Assembly: GCF_015832195.1 (NCBI RefSeq)
Contig: NC_052031.1
Coordinates: 372,001-436,000 of the forward strand
Source: Motacilla alba alba
Taxonomy: Eukaryota; Chordata; Aves; Passeriformes; Motacillidae
DNA length: 64,000 nt
Direction of reading: 5' to 3'
The first letter of the stretch is position 1. Every line of letters starts with the position of its first letter. A model generated the notes under the pieces. That model was not told the origin of the DNA. It searched no databases and worked only from the letters and a program-made list of their open reading frames with translations. A program made the position numbers and the translations under genes. Positions 1 through 11,694 of the stretch are shown here, one piece after another.

Positions 1-150
1 GGAGCGCTGTCCAAACGCTCCTGGAGCTCTGGGGCCGTGCCCGTTCCCTGGGGAGCCTGGGCAGTGCCAGCTCCCTCGGGAAAGAGCCTTTGCTGGTGTC
101 CATGCTGTCCCTCCCCTGGCACAGCTCCATGGAGATTTGAAAAGATTTGG
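1..150 (-). mobile_element. CR1 fragment
   Basis: CTGGGGAGCCTGGGCAGTGCC and the CCCCTGGCACAGCTCCATG-type end resemble the upstream part of CR1 3' regions in reverse. A related copy lies at 41755-41890. Truncated by the window edge. Confidence 0.5.
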
Positions 151-469
151 AGCAGGCTCTGGCAGCACAAGGTGCTGGTTGTGTGCTGGATCAGCTCCTG
201 TGGAAGATTCCCAGAGCTTGGCCAAGAGTTTAAAATAGTAACTGGGCTTGGTGGCTTCTCCAGTTACCGGGGTCATTCCAGGGATCTCATGATTTGCATA
301 TCGCTTTCCAAATGTCCACATGCAGAGGAAAAGAAATTTGCTGTTGCTCTGACCCCGAGTCGATGAAGGAAGAGCTGAAGTGATGTTTGCCAGGAGTGGA
401 TTTAGGGATGAGCTGGGGCTGGGAGCAGCTGGCAGCGTTCGGGCAGACAGGGGTGGGCTGGCTGCTCCT

Positions 470-835
470 CTGTGGGGATGGACACAGGGAACTCCAGAAA
501 ACTGCCAGAGGGCAGCCATGGATGGGATCTTGGCAATGAGGAATTCCTGGCTGGGCTGGAATTGCCAGAGCAGCTGGGGCTGCCCCTGCATCCCTGGCAG
601 TGCCCCAGGCCAGGCTGGACACTGGGAGGTGTCCCTGCCCATGGGTACCCCCTTGTCCTGTCCCTCCATCCTTGTCCCCAGTCCCTCTGCAGCTCTCCTG
701 GAGCCCCTGCAGGCCCTGCCCGGGGCTCGGAGCTCTGCCTGGAGCCTTCTCCTCTCCAGGTGAGCAGCCCCAGCTCTCCAGCCTGGCTCCAGCCCTGGAG
801 CAGCTCCCTGGGCTCTGTCCAGCAGTGTGTCTCAG
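470..835. mobile_element. Composite CR1: + strand 3' end joined to - strand fragment
   Basis: 505-645 reads as a + oriented CR1 3' end (GCAGCTGGGGCTGCCCCTGC landmark). From 660 on, the sequence matches the inner part of the same family in reverse (CTCTCCTGGAGCCCCTGCAG). Either two nested insertions or an inverted rearrangement. Confidence 0.75.
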
Positions 836-1384
836 CTGTTGTTTATTTCCTGTTAGAACCAGTGCCTCTGGGAGTATTTCCATTCCTGTATTAGGGTTGA
901 GGTTCAGAGGAGTTGGTGCAAGGATCTTTATGTACGTATTTATTTATTTATTTACTGGAAGTGGGGAAGCAGCAGAGACCAGAGCCTGTCCCAGTGACCT
1001 GTACGGAGTCAGGCACGGGCTGCAGGAGTGTGTGGTTAGTACTAACCAGGACTGTCTGGAGGGACCATCTTGGTCAGTTGGTGTTGGTGGTCACTTGGCC
1101 GTTCTGGCTGAGCATTGGGGCGGTGCCTGGATGGTTTTACAGCTCTTCCACCCTTTAATCCCCGAATTCCTGGCAGAGACAAGGAGGGTTAGGGGGGAGC
1201 TGAATGTGTCATAAAACCCCAAGTTCAGAAAATCGATGCAGGTGTTGATGGTATAAAACCCCAAAAATGGGAAAACCCCTGGACCATTTTTCCCAGTCTT
1301 TGCATCGCTCACTTCTGCTGGAGAGAAGAAGCTGGAAAGTCCAGCTGTTTCAGGCTGGGATTATTTTTTTCCCTTTCAGTGTAT

Positions 1385-1565
1385 TTAGCCCTGGCAGGGG
1401 CTGCCCAGGGAGCTTTGCAGTGCTCATCCCTGGAGGTGTTCCAGGAATTCCTGGAGGTGGCACTCAGGGCTCTGGGCTGGGGACAAGATGGGCATCGGGC
1501 ACAGCTGGGACTGGATGGGCTGGGAGGGCTTTCTCAACCTCAGGGATCCTGGGATTTTGTTGGGG
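1385..1565 (+). mobile_element. CR1, subfamily B, 3' fragment
   Basis: Landmark AGGGCTCTGGGCTGGGGAC followed by the GGGCTGGGAGGGCTTT tail. Subfamily B differs from the A copies carrying GCAGCTGGGGCTGCCCCTGC. The exact Repbase name cannot be given from sight. Confidence 0.7.
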
Positions 1566-2109
1566 CTGCTCTTAAAGCAGGTGGGAAGAGGCTGAATAAA
1601 TCCCAAAATTCATGTGCGTGGACGTGATTAGGGAATAGTTTGTGGTTGTTCCATTCTCCTGTCAGCAGTGCAGGTACCCAGGGAAATGCTGCTTTTCCTT
1701 AATTCCAACTGCTCAAACTCTTCCTTTATCAGTGGAACCTTGAGGGAAGTTCTGACTTACATAAAAGGTTGAATTTAGCTCATCTGGGCTGATAGTTCTG
1801 ATCAACCATGATCAAGTAACTGAGGCAGTGGGAAGGCTTGAAATTTTGTTAAAAATAGCTGGATTTTGTATGTGCCTGTCCTTTTCCAAATGCTCCCATC
1901 CCACTGCTGCCTCCTGGGATGTGCCATGGGACGGATGGGAAAGGCAGGAATTCTGTTCCTCTTGTGAGGCTCGTGTTTAAGGGTTAAATGGACATTTTGA
2001 TTGTTTTTATTGAGGCATTCCTGAGTCTCCTCATCCTTTTCCAGTTCCTTTTGCAGGCAAAGAACCTTTTCCTTGTAGTTGGCTCAGAGCAGTAGTGGGT
2101 ATGGATTCA

Positions 2110-2707
2110 CCTCGGGGAATGGGCACTGCAGCCCCTGTGCATCCCTTCTCCCCGGGGAATGGGTGTTCCAGGCCCTGTGCATCCCTTCTCCCAGGGAATG
2201 GGTGTTCCAGCCCCTGTGCATCCCTTCTCCCTGGGGAATGGGCACTGCAGCCCCTGTGCATCCCTTCTCCCTGGGGAATGGGCACTGCAGCCCCTGTGCA
2301 TCCCTTCTCCCTGGGGAATGGGTGTTCCAGCCTCTGTGCATCCCTTCTCCCTGGGGAATGGGCACTGCAGCCCCTGTGCATCCCTTCTCCCTGGGGAATG
2401 GCACTGCAGCCCCTGTGCATCCCTTCTCCCAGGGAATGGGTGTTCCAGCCCCTGTGCATCCCTTCTCCCCAGGGAATGGGTGTTCCAGCCCCTGTGCATC
2501 CCTTCTCCCCAGGGAATGGGTGTTCCAGTCCCTGTGCATCCCTTCTCCCTGGGGAATGGGTGTTCCAGTCCCTGTGCATCCCTTCTCCCTGGGAATGGGT
2601 GTTCCAGCCCCTGTGCATCCCTTCTCCCAGGGAATGGGTGTTCCAGCCCCTGTGCATCCCTTCTCCCTGGGAATGGGTGTTCCAGCCCCTGTGCATCCCT
2701 TCTCCCG
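2110..2707. repeat. Minisatellite, 39-40 bp unit, about 15 copies
   Basis: Unit GGGAATGGGTGTTCCAGCCC followed by CTGTGCATCCCTTCTCCCTG, with TGTTCCAG/CACTGCAG variants. The array keeps long frames open on both strands, which are not genes. Confidence 0.95.
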
Positions 2708-3569
2708 GGTTCCCTGGAGCAGCAGGCACAGAGCAGGAGGAGCCCCTGGCCAGGGGGTTCCCCGGAACAGGTTGTTCCCCAGGGGATGTTGGGCACTGAG
2801 CAGGGCATGGTCCTGGCCCCGGGGCTGCCAGAGCTCCAGGAGGGTTTGGACAGCGCTCCCAGGGATGGGATCTGAGCGGTCTGTGCAGGTGATCCCCGTG
2901 GCTCCCCTCCAGCTCAGGATATTCCATGACTCCATGAGTCTGCGGCCAGTTCTGTGCTTCCATCCGCGTGCTGGGTGTTGAATTCCCGGCTCCCTTAAGC
3001 AGAGGGGCGCAGGGAAGGATGCAGGCTCTGCTGGTTGGGCTCAGGGGTCCTGGTGCAGGCTCTGGGATCAGCTGTGACCCCACGCCCAGCAGGGATGTGT
3101 TACACACACAGGATGTGTTTCACACCCCGGCACTTGTTCTCGCAGGAGCAGCCGCAGGAACAGCGGCTCTGCTCCTCCTGGGCTCTGCGGATCCTCCAGC
3201 AGCGCTGCTCCAGGTGGAAGTTCCCTGAGGAGAGCTTGGGACGGGAGCTGGGATATATTGAACAGTTGTTCATGACTTGCTAATGTGTAAATGCTTTTCC
3301 AAAGGCACTGGAGAGGTTTTTAGTGGGTTTTAGCCTGCTCAGGATCGAGTTTTCCTTACTTGCCTGAGTGGATTCCGTGGAAAGTGGATTCCATTCCATA
3401 TTCCTGTGGAGTATCTTGGGCCCATGTGTCCTAAGGCATGCAAGGTGTGGCCAAGGTGGGGAAGGTGGGCTCTGTTCACGGGGTATTGGCACACAGACGT
3501 GTGGAAAAGCTGCAACACACTTTGGTTTCATTTGTGTGCTTGGAGCTGAACCATATCCCTGAAACCTCT

Positions 3570-3725
3570 GGTCCCTGCATCCCTGGCAGTGTCCCAGGCC
3601 AGGCTGCACCCTGGGGCTTGGGACACCCTGGCACAGTGGAAGGTGTCCCTGCCATGGCAGGGCTGGCTCTGGGTGAGCTTTCAGGTCCTTCCCACCCAAA
3701 CCATTCCATGGTCCCCTGATTTATA
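3570..3725 (+). mobile_element. CR1, 3' terminal fragment
   Basis: CATCCCTGGCAGTGTCCCAG through GTCCTTCCCACCCAAACCAT, close to the canonical CR1 3' terminus (GGTCCCTTCCAACCCAAACC). Confidence 0.8.
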
Positions 3726-4109
3726 CAAAATGGACTGGCACTCTTGGGGGATATTTTCAGTGTGCTCAGATTTTTTGGGCCGTGTCTCCAAGGACAGCCG
3801 CAGCTCTCTGTGCGTATTTGGGGTGTTTGGGGCCAGCCGCTGTCCCGCGGAAGGAGCTGCAGATCAGCGGCCTCGTGGCCTCCTTTGGGTCTCCCCCTAA
3901 ACCGGGGGTGGGTTCTGTGGCGTTTGGCCAGCGCTGGCTCCCGAGGGGGACACGGCTCCGTCCCTGCTGCCCTGTCGCTCCTGCCAGCTCCGCGGGGTGT
4001 GGCTGCCGTGGGACGGGGGCTGGCTGGGAGGGAACTGTCACCACCAGCAGCTGTAACCACCCCAGCAGCTGCTGCTGTCACCAGGCGTGTCCCTTGGCCG
4101 GCAGATGTG

Positions 4110-4765
4110 TCCTGGTGACAAAGCTGTGGCAGGAGCGCTGGCTGTGGTGACACGGCAGTGACATGGGGAGGTGGCAGGGGCGCTGGCTGTGGTGACATGG
4201 CAGTGACACAGGGTGGTGGCAGGAGCGCTGGCTGTGGTGACACGGCAGTGACACGGGGTGGCAGGACCGCTGGCTGTGGTGACATGGCAGTGACATGGAG
4301 AGGTGGCAGGAGCGCTGGCTGTGGTGACACAGCAGTGACACAGGATGGTGGCAGGAATGCTGGCTGTGGTGACATGGCAGTGACATGGAGAGGTGGCAGG
4401 AGCGCTGGCTGTGGTGACACAGCAGTGACACAGGATGGTGGCAGGAATGCTGGCTGTGGTGACATGGCAGTGACAGGGAGTGCTGCTGTGGTGACATGAC
4501 AGTGACATGGGGTGGCTGGAGTGCTGGCTGTGGTGACACAGCAGTGACACGGGGTGGCAGGGAGTGCTGGCTGTGGTGACATGGCAGTGACACGGCAGTG
4601 ACAGCGAGTGCTGGCTGTGGTGACATGGCAGTGACAGGGAGTGCTGCTGTGGTGACATGGCAGTGACACGGCAGTGACAGGGAGCGCTGGCTGTGGTGAC
4701 ACGGCAGTGACACGGCAGTGACAGGGAGCGCTGGCTGTGGTGACACGGCAGTGACACGGGGTGGC
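4110..4765. repeat. Minisatellite, about 45 bp unit
   Basis: About 14-15 copies around GGAGCGCTGGCTGTGGTGAC and ACGGCAGTGACACGGGGTGG, with shortened copies in the second half. It creates a spurious 614-codon reverse frame. Confidence 0.95.
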
Positions 4766-4904
4766 AGTAGTGCTGGCAGGGTCCGGGCTGTCCCGGGGCC
4801 TCCAGAGCCGTTCCAGGAGGCTGTGCCGGGGCTCGGGGCTCGCTGGGGTGGGCCAGGCTGGATCCTCGCTGTCCTGGCTCTGCAGGGGCGTGCAGTGCCG
4901 TGAG

Positions 4905-5160
4905 AACTGATGGAGACAGGCTCGGGTTGGATCTTGGGAACAAATTCCTGCCTGGCAGGGCGGGCAGGGCCTGGCACAGGTGCCCAGAGCAGCTGGGGCT
5001 GCCCCTGCATCCCTGGCAGTGCCCCAGGCCAGGCTGGACACTGGGGCTGGAGCAGCCTGGGACACTGGCAGGTGGCCCTGCCATGGCAGGGTGGCACTGC
5101 AGGGGCTCTGGGGTCCCTGCCCACCCAGCCCATCCCAGCACTCTGTGGCTGTGGGATGCA
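4905..5160 (+). mobile_element. CR1, subfamily A, 3' end
   Basis: Starts near GGATCTTGGGAACAAATTCC, passes the GCAGCTGGGGCTGCCCCTGC landmark and ends at the CCCACCCAGCCCATCCCAG terminus. Confidence 0.85.
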
Positions 5161-5221
5161 AAGCCGGCTGAGACTGAGACAAGTTCTCCCTTCCACTCCC
5201 CACTGCTCCCTGGGCCAGCTT

Positions 5222-5288
5222 CTTGTGTGCATCATGAGAATTCCGTGTGTTCTTTGTGTGCATCATGAGAATTCCGTGTGTTCTTCCA
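5222..5288. repeat. Tandem duplication of about 32 bp
   Basis: Two near-perfect copies of GTGTGCATCATGAGAATTCC plus GTGTGTTCTT side by side. A recent local duplication. Confidence 0.9.
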
Positions 5289-5399
5289 TGGCTCCTCCAG
5301 CCGTGAGCTCCCCAAAGCATCAGTGTCCATTCAGCCAGAGTTTGCAGAACTTTATGGAGCTCTTGGTCTTTGTGGCCCAGCAGAGAGTTGCTGAGGAGG

Positions 5400-5710
5400 T
5401 TCTTGTTGGAGGTGTCCCTGCTGATGGCAGGGGTCAGGCTGTGCCCCAGGGAACAGGGACAGGAGCAGAGGGAACGGCCTCAGGCTGGGCCAGGGCAGCT
5501 CAGGGTGGAATCAGCAGCAATTTCCCCATGGGAAGGGGTCAGGCCTTGGCAGGGGCTGCCCAGGGGGGTTTGCAGTGCCCATCCCAGGAGGTGTCCTAGG
5601 AATTCCTGGAGGTGGCACTCAGGGCTCTGGGCTGGGGACAAGGTGGGCATTGGACACAGCTGGGACTGGTTGGGCTGGGAGGGCTTTTGCAACCTCCCTG
5701 AATCTGGGAC
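5400..5710 (+). mobile_element. CR1, subfamily B, longer copy
   Basis: Contains GGGAACAGGGACAGGAGCAG, TTTCCCCATGGGAAGGGGTC and AGGGCTCTGGGCTGGGGAC in order, over 300 bases of the B-family 3' region. Confidence 0.8.
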
Positions 5711-5884
5711 TCTGTCAAAGACTTTTGGGCACAAATTCTGGGGAGAAGGGGATCAAAGTTTAGAAATAAAGCCCCGAACAGTTTTTGTTCAGATCAGTGC
5801 CCTTGGTTTGGGTGAATGTTGTACCTCCAGTTAAGTAAGCACTGATTGGAAGATGAGGACATATGTTTATATTCACATTACATT

Positions 5885-6135
5885 TAATTTCCATTTGATG
5901 TGGGGACCTGCTGCTGGTTGGTCTCTGGGTGTATCCCACAGCACCCCAGGAGCTCCTGGGTTTCAGGAGGTTGGTTAAAGCCCAGCTCTGGAGTTGTAGG
6001 GGAGCTCGTGGGCTGAGCCAGGCTTAACTCTTCCTCTGTGATCCCCCTCCACTGTCTGTGGTTGTTCTGAGCCTCATCCAGCCTGGCCTTGGACACTTGC
6101 AGGGCTGGCCAGTTCACATTTGCCCAGTGCTGCAG
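5885..6135 (-). mobile_element. Probable degenerate CR1-like fragment
   Basis: CATCCAGCCTGGCCTTGGAC and the following TGCAGGGCTGGCC resemble CR1 in reverse. The match elsewhere is weak. Confidence 0.4.
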
Positions 6136-6479
6136 GAGGAGGGGAACTGGGATAACTGGGAGGATCCTGAGTGGCCTGATTGGTGATTCCTTGGCAGGAC
6201 TGTCAGTCCCTGTGATCTTCCTTTGAGCTGAATGGTTCTGTCAAAGTTCATTTAGGGAAAAAAATAAAAGCCTTTGGCCCTCAGGTACCTGTGGTTATTA
6301 GTAACTTTAAAAAATCTTTTCCAGGATTGGAAGCTTGCAAAGGAATTCACACTGGATGAAAACCATTTCCTGAAGCTGGGTCTATTCCAGGAACTGTAAC
6401 CCAAATGTTTCTCTGTCCGTGGAGGAGATTTCACGTTTGAAGAAACTTCTACTGAAGGTAGGAACATCTCCCTGTCCTT

Positions 6480-6960
6480 TTGTCTTGGCATGGCTGGGTG
6501 GGCAGGGACCCCAGAGCCTCTGCAGTGCCACCCTGCCAGGGCAGGGCCACGTCCCAGTGTCCCAGGCTGCTGCAGCCCCAGTGTCCAGCCTGGCCTGGGG
6601 CACTGCCAGGGATGCAGGGGCAGCCCCAGCTGCTCTGGCAATTCCAGCCCAGGCAGGAATTCCTCATGGCCAAGATCCCATCCACGGCTGCCCTCTGGCA
6701 CTGGCAGCCATTCCCTGGGTGCTGTCCCTGCAGGCCTTGTCCCCAGTCCCTCTGCAGCTCTCCTGGAGCCCCTGCAGGCCCTGCAATGTGCTGGAAGCTC
6801 TCCCTGGAGCCTTCTCCTCTCCAGGTGAGCATTCCCAGCTCTGCCAGCCTGGCTCCCTGGGAGCTGAGGGGCTCCAGCCCTGAAGCAGCTCCAGGTGCTG
6901 CTGCTGTTGGCCCCAGGGCTGCTCTGCAGGTGGGGTCTCACCTGAGCAAAGGGCTGAATC
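6480..6960 (-). mobile_element. CR1, subfamily A, long copy
   Basis: Reverse-oriented, from the 3' terminus (GGGTGGGCAGGGACCCCAGA) to the inner region ending CAGGTGGGGTCTCACCTGAG, a recognised CR1 segment. 5' truncated as usual for CR1. Confidence 0.85.
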
Positions 6961-7234
6961 CCCCTCCCCTGTGGGATCAGCCCAGCACTGGGGGATTTCT
7001 GGCCAGTGCCTGTGAAGTTCCTCATTAAGGCACCAATTAATTCCCAGTAGTGAGGCTGAGCTCTGTGGTGCTGGGTGCTCAGTTCTGGTGGCTGCCCCTG
7101 GGATGGAGCCTGGTATTTAATACCTTGAGCCACTTGAGAGGGAACTCTGGTGTCCCAGGGATGTTCCTGGGATGGAGTCCGGGCTGAGGGGCTCTGTCCC
7201 TGTGTCCCTGTGCCATCCTTGAGCCTGGGCTGGC

Positions 7235-7440
7235 TTTTTCCCCATGGAAAGGGGGTCAGGCCTTGGCAGGGGCTGCCCAGGCAGCTTTGCTGTCCCCATC
7301 CCTGGAGGTGTCCCAGGAATTCCTGGAGGTGGCACTCAGGGCTCTGGGCTGGGGACAGTGGGCATTGGGCACAGCTGGGACTGGATGGGCTGGGGGGGCT
7401 TTTCCAGCCTCAGGGATCCTGGAGTTCATGGTGTGCTGGC
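7235..7440 (+). mobile_element. CR1, subfamily B fragment
   Basis: CCCCATGGAAAGGGGGTCAG through AGGGCTCTGGGCTGGGGAC to the CAGCCTCAGGGATCCTGG tail. Confidence 0.75.
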
Positions 7441-7924
7441 CAGGATCCTCCCTAAAACCAGGTTCAGCTGGGAAGAAGTGCCTCTCAGAACCTGAGCTCG
7501 GGTCCATAATGCCTGGGAAGGGCACGGAACTCCTCTTTCCCTGTTCTCCTGGCACTGCTGTGGCTGTGGCAGGAAATTCCCTGTGGCAGTGCCACACTGT
7601 GCACTCACTGTGGGGCAGGAAAAGGAGCAGCTGGGATCTCTCACCGGAGTTCCCCGAGGAGGAGTGGGAACCATCCAGCAGAGCTGCTCAGGGCACGCAG
7701 GAGGAGCTGCCTCTCCTGCAGCAGCAATTCCTTTGTGGATTCCCTGCCTGGCATTCCCTGGAGGTGTGGGAGCAGCGGGATCCTTCCCAGGCCAGCAGTG
7801 GAGTGGCTGACTGGCATTTTCCTCTTGGGAATTCTGCTGGGAAAAGCTCCCCTAGTGCTCCAAGGGGAGAGATTTGATGTAAAACAAGTTGTCCCATGGA
7901 AATTGGTGATGAGTTAAAGATGCA

Positions 7925-8075
7925 CAGATTGGAATGGTTGGGTGGGATATTGGGAAGGAATTCCTGCTGGGATGGAATTCCCTGAGAAGCTGGGGCTGCC
8001 CCTGGATCCCTGGCAGTGCCCAAGGCCAGGCTGGATGGGGCTGGGAGCTCCCTGGTCCTTGGGACGGCTTTGGTA
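7925..8075 (+). mobile_element. CR1, subfamily A, divergent fragment
   Basis: GAAGCTGGGGCTGCCCCTGG with substitutions, then CAAGGCCAGGCTGGATGGGG. Older than the neighbouring copies, judging by divergence. Confidence 0.65.
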
Positions 8076-8666
8076 GGCTCAGCCTAATTATTTTTGTGTC
8101 CCAAGCAGCTGTTGATTCCATGCTGTTCCTCTTGGGAGCAGTGATCCTTCTGGGATCACTCCCAAATCCACCGGTTTGGGATCTTCCTGTGCCTTTTCCT
8201 CTTTCTAGTTTGTGTTGATTCATCTCTTCCCTCTCATCCCGCTGCTGAGTCACTGAAAGGAGGGAGTGTTGCTCTAAAGCTGCTTGGGAATTCCATGCCC
8301 AGCCCGTCCCTGGGAATTCAGCTGAGCCATTGACCAGCCTGGCCCTGTCCATCTGTGTTTTCCAGGTGGATTTCCCAGTGGTGGAACAGTTTGCTGGAAA
8401 AGCTGATTTGGGGGTTCACGTTCAGCAGGTTCAGTACAGTGAGATTTCATTCCCCGGAGCTGGGATAACTGTTACTGGATAACTGGAATTAAAGGTGGAG
8501 AGTTCTTGGATGGATGTGTGGTCCTGGTGTTCTCCAGACTTCTTCCCATACTGGGTTGGAGGGAATTCCCTACATTTTGGGATATTTTTTGTTGCTTTGT
8601 GTAGCAAAGCTTAAAATTATTTATTCTTATGGAGGAAATAGGGGAGATTTTGTATTAAAACTTGGC

Positions 8667-8691
8667 AAAAAAAAAAAAAAAAAAAAAAAAA
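8667..8691 (+). repeat. A25 homopolymer, possible retroposon tail
   Basis: An uninterrupted run of 25 A, 13 bases after an ATTAAA hexamer. Flanked by AGCTTAAAATT (8608) and AGCTTGAAATT (8691), which look like an 11-bp target-site duplication with one mismatch. Confidence 0.6.
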
Positions 8692-9204
8692 GCTTGAAAT
8701 TCCCATCAGGAATCTATGTCTGTCCAGGCTAAAATCCACCCTGGGTGGAACTGGGAGGGTGGACCAGAGCTGCTGGAGCTGGGATTGGCTTTGGGATTTT
8801 GTGCTGGATGTTACCGGGATGGCAGGAGGATCCCAAAACTCCTTTTGGGAATGTCCCTCCTTCAGCACTTCCATGTGCCCCCTAGTAAAAACATTCCGTG
8901 TTTTATTTTAGCAGGAATGATCTTAAATGGACCTGAAAAATCAGTAAATCTTGGGAATTTGGTCCTGATTTCCAGGAGCAGTTGCCTGGGGGGTTTCTGC
9001 CCCTCCCTGTTCACTTTTCCCAGTGTTGGAGCGCACAGAGCGTTTTGGAAGGGTTTGAAAATGCTTTGCCTGTGTTTGCTGAGGCTCAGGGGGGCCCTTG
9101 GTGACACAGAACTGGCTGGGAATAGCCCTGGGAGAAATCCCAGCAACCCGGGGCCTGGATACTCCTGGAGCTGTGGGGACAGGGGGGCTGGGAAAGCTCC
9201 GGGG

Positions 9205-9795
9205 CCGGGGAGTCACCTGGGAGTGACCCTGGCACTGGCACCACACCCCCGGGTCCCTCTGGAGTCACCTGGGAGTGACCCTGGCACTGACACCGCACCC
9301 CCGGGTCCCTCTGGAGTCACCTGGGAGTGACCCTGGCAGCGGCACGGCACCCCCGGGTCCCTTTGGAGTCACCTGGGAGTGACCCTGTCCCAGCACCACG
9401 CCCCCAGCTCCCTCTGGAGTCACCTGGGAGTGACGCTGGCACTGACACCGCACCCCTGGGTCCCTCTGGAGTCACCTGGGAGTGACTCTGGCAGCAGCAC
9501 CTCACCCCCAGCTCCCTCTGGAGTCACCTGGGAGTGACCCTGGCAGCAGCACCATGCCCCTGGGTCCCTCTGGAGTCACCTGGGAGTGACCCTGGCACTG
9601 ACACCGCGCCCCCGGGTCCCTTTGGAGTCACCTGAGAGTGACGCTGGCACTGACACCGCGCCCCCGGCTCCCTCTGGAGTCACCTGGGGGTGACCCTGGC
9701 ACTGACACCGTGCCCCCGGGTCCCTTTGGAGTCACCTGGGTGTCACCCTGTCCCCAGCACCGTGCCCCCGGGTCCCTTTGGAGTGACCCTGTCCC
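9205..9795. repeat. Minisatellite, 52 bp unit, about 11 copies
   Basis: Unit GAGTCACCTGGGAGTGACCC followed by TGGCACTGACACCGCACCCC and CGGGTCCCTCTG. Each copy holds a CACCTG E-box core. Confidence 0.95.
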
Positions 9796-10057
9796 CAGCA
9801 CCACAGCCCCGTGTTGCTTCCCTGCTGTTCCCCCTGCAGTCCCCTAAGGGAGCCTTGGTTTCCTGGAGCTGCTGGCAGCAGGAGGCTGGGTGATCATCCA
9901 TGGAAAATAAATAAGGAAAGGACGAATTCCCCGTTGGAATTCCCAGGCAGAGCTCCTTGGGCTCAGAACTTTCTGTGTAAAACATTGATTGTTATCCTTT
10001 ATGCAAATGAGTAGCTCTGGGGCAGGTACTGTCCAGGACACTGCTCTGGGGAGGGTG

Positions 10058-10131
10058 GAAAACAAAACAAAATTAAATACCATAAAATAAAATAACACAA
10101 AACAACATATAACCAAAATAAAATAAAATAT
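10058..10131. repeat. A-rich low-complexity tract
   Basis: AAAACAAAACAAAATTAAAT followed by repeated AAAATAAAATAA units. Confidence 0.85.
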
Positions 10132-10514
10132 GCGTCCTCCCCCTAGCTCCTGAGCAGATGGAGGAGAAAAAGAGCTGAACAGAGCAGAGGTGGCAGAGGG
10201 GTCCTTTGGGTGGGGTTTTTAGCAGCAAGTGCATTACTCGTTGGAACTTTATAAACTCAGCTGGAATTTTGTTGGCAGGGAATTGAATATTCCCAGCCTT
10301 GAGGAAGCAGAGTTTGTTAGTCTTGGAATTCTGTGTTAGAACAGGGAGATTACAATCTCCTGCATTGTCCCAGAGTTGAAGCACCCCAGCACTGTTTGTT
10401 ATCATCAGTAGGAATTCAGGTTTGGGTTGGAAACTGGTGCTGCTGTGCTGGGCAGGGGGCTCCAGTCCAAATGGGGCCCAGAGGCACAGCTACAGCAATC
10501 ACCTTCCTGGAGCC

Positions 10515-10745
10515 TCGGGCTGAGGGAGGGCAGGGCTGGATGGGCTACTGGGAGGGAATTCCTGCCTGGGAGGGTGGGCAGGGCCTGGCACAGGTGCCCA
10601 GAGCAGCTGGGGCTGCCCCTGCATCCCTGGCAGTGCCCCAGGCGAGGCTGGACACTGGGGCTGCAGCAGCCTGGGACACTGGGACGTGGCACTGCAGGGG
10701 CTCTGAGGTCCCTGCCCACCCAGCCATTCCAGGATTCCCTGAGCT
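10515..10745 (+). mobile_element. CR1, subfamily A, 3' end
   Basis: TACTGGGAGGGAATTCCTGC, the A landmark at about 10600, and the CCCACCCAGCCATTCCAGG terminus. Confidence 0.85.
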
Positions 10746-11154
10746 GTTGGTGCCCCTGCAGAGGGTCTTTAATTGCTGTTGTTAATGAGCTGTGCCAGAG
10801 CCTGGTGCCTGCAGGGGCTCTCCTTGGCTGCAGCCTCGCTGCTCCTTCCCAGCCCTGCAGAGCCGTGGTAGTGAACACGGGCTTGGGCTGACACTGGCGT
10901 GTCCCTGCGTGGCGCTGGGAGATGCTCCCTGGAATGCACCTCAGGTCCAGCCCCGCAGCAGGCATGACCCAGAGCTGCTCTCCTGGAGCCCTCGTGGGGG
11001 TTGCTCTCTTTGGATATTCCAGAAATAAAATCAGCAGCCAGGAAGGGCTGTCAGTGTACACTGGGAAAAGGGAAAACATCTCTGCTTTACTGGTGGCAAG
11101 AGTGACCTGAATTTCAGCACTGAGATGGGAGAAGTAGTAAATCCCGTGGAATCA

Positions 11155-11335
11155 GAAAGCTCTGGAATGGGTTGGATGGGAAGGGACCCCAGAGCCCCTG
11201 CAGTGCCACCCTGCCATGGCAGGGCCACCTGCCGGTGTCCCAGGCTGCTCCAGCCCCAGTGTCCAGCCTGGCCTGGGGCACTGCCAGGGATGCAGGGGCA
11301 GCCCCAGCTGCTCTGGCAATTCCAGCCCAGCCCCT
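11155..11335 (-). mobile_element. CR1, subfamily A, 3' end
   Basis: Reverse copy from GGGTTGGATGGGAAGGGACC to GCTCTGGCAATTCCAGCCCA, short and 5' truncated. Confidence 0.85.
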
Positions 11336-11694
11336 CTCCACTCTCACAGGGAAGGTCAGGCAGCGTTTCCTGGAGATGTACAAAAAGTTCAGGAAAGCTG
11401 TGGAATTGCCAGGATTACAATGGGTGTCAGTTGGGAAGGTGAGAATTCTGTGTGAATTCCACCTTTGGAAGGAATATTTCTGCATTTGGGTTGACTGAGC
11501 CCCCAAACCTCCTTCACTGAAGGCCTTTGGTGCCAGATTTTCCCTCGGTGAATTTGTAACCAAGCAGAGATGGTTAAAAATACCCAAAGAACAGTTTGTG
11601 AGGAACACACCGAGCCCAGCAGTGCTGTCACTGCAGTGTCACGTAGGTTGAACATTCAGATGGCTGCTCCCAACTCCGAAATTCAGTGCTGAAA

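Noticed and set aside
2031..3107. 358-codon open frame on the - strand, and overlapping frames on both strands
   Set aside because: All lie in the 39-40 bp minisatellite; several frames are open at once, which is the signature of a tandem array, not a gene.
3476..5320. 614-codon open frame on the - strand
   Set aside because: Mostly the 45-bp minisatellite plus CR1. The protein is repeated His/Cys/Val/Thr with no known domain.
6480..6960. Conserved coding exons suggested by the same protein fragments recurring across the window ([34 protein letters not shown])
   Set aside because: These are translations of CR1 3' UTR copies in both orientations, about 30 of them in the window; they are not genes, and none carries reverse transcriptase sequence.
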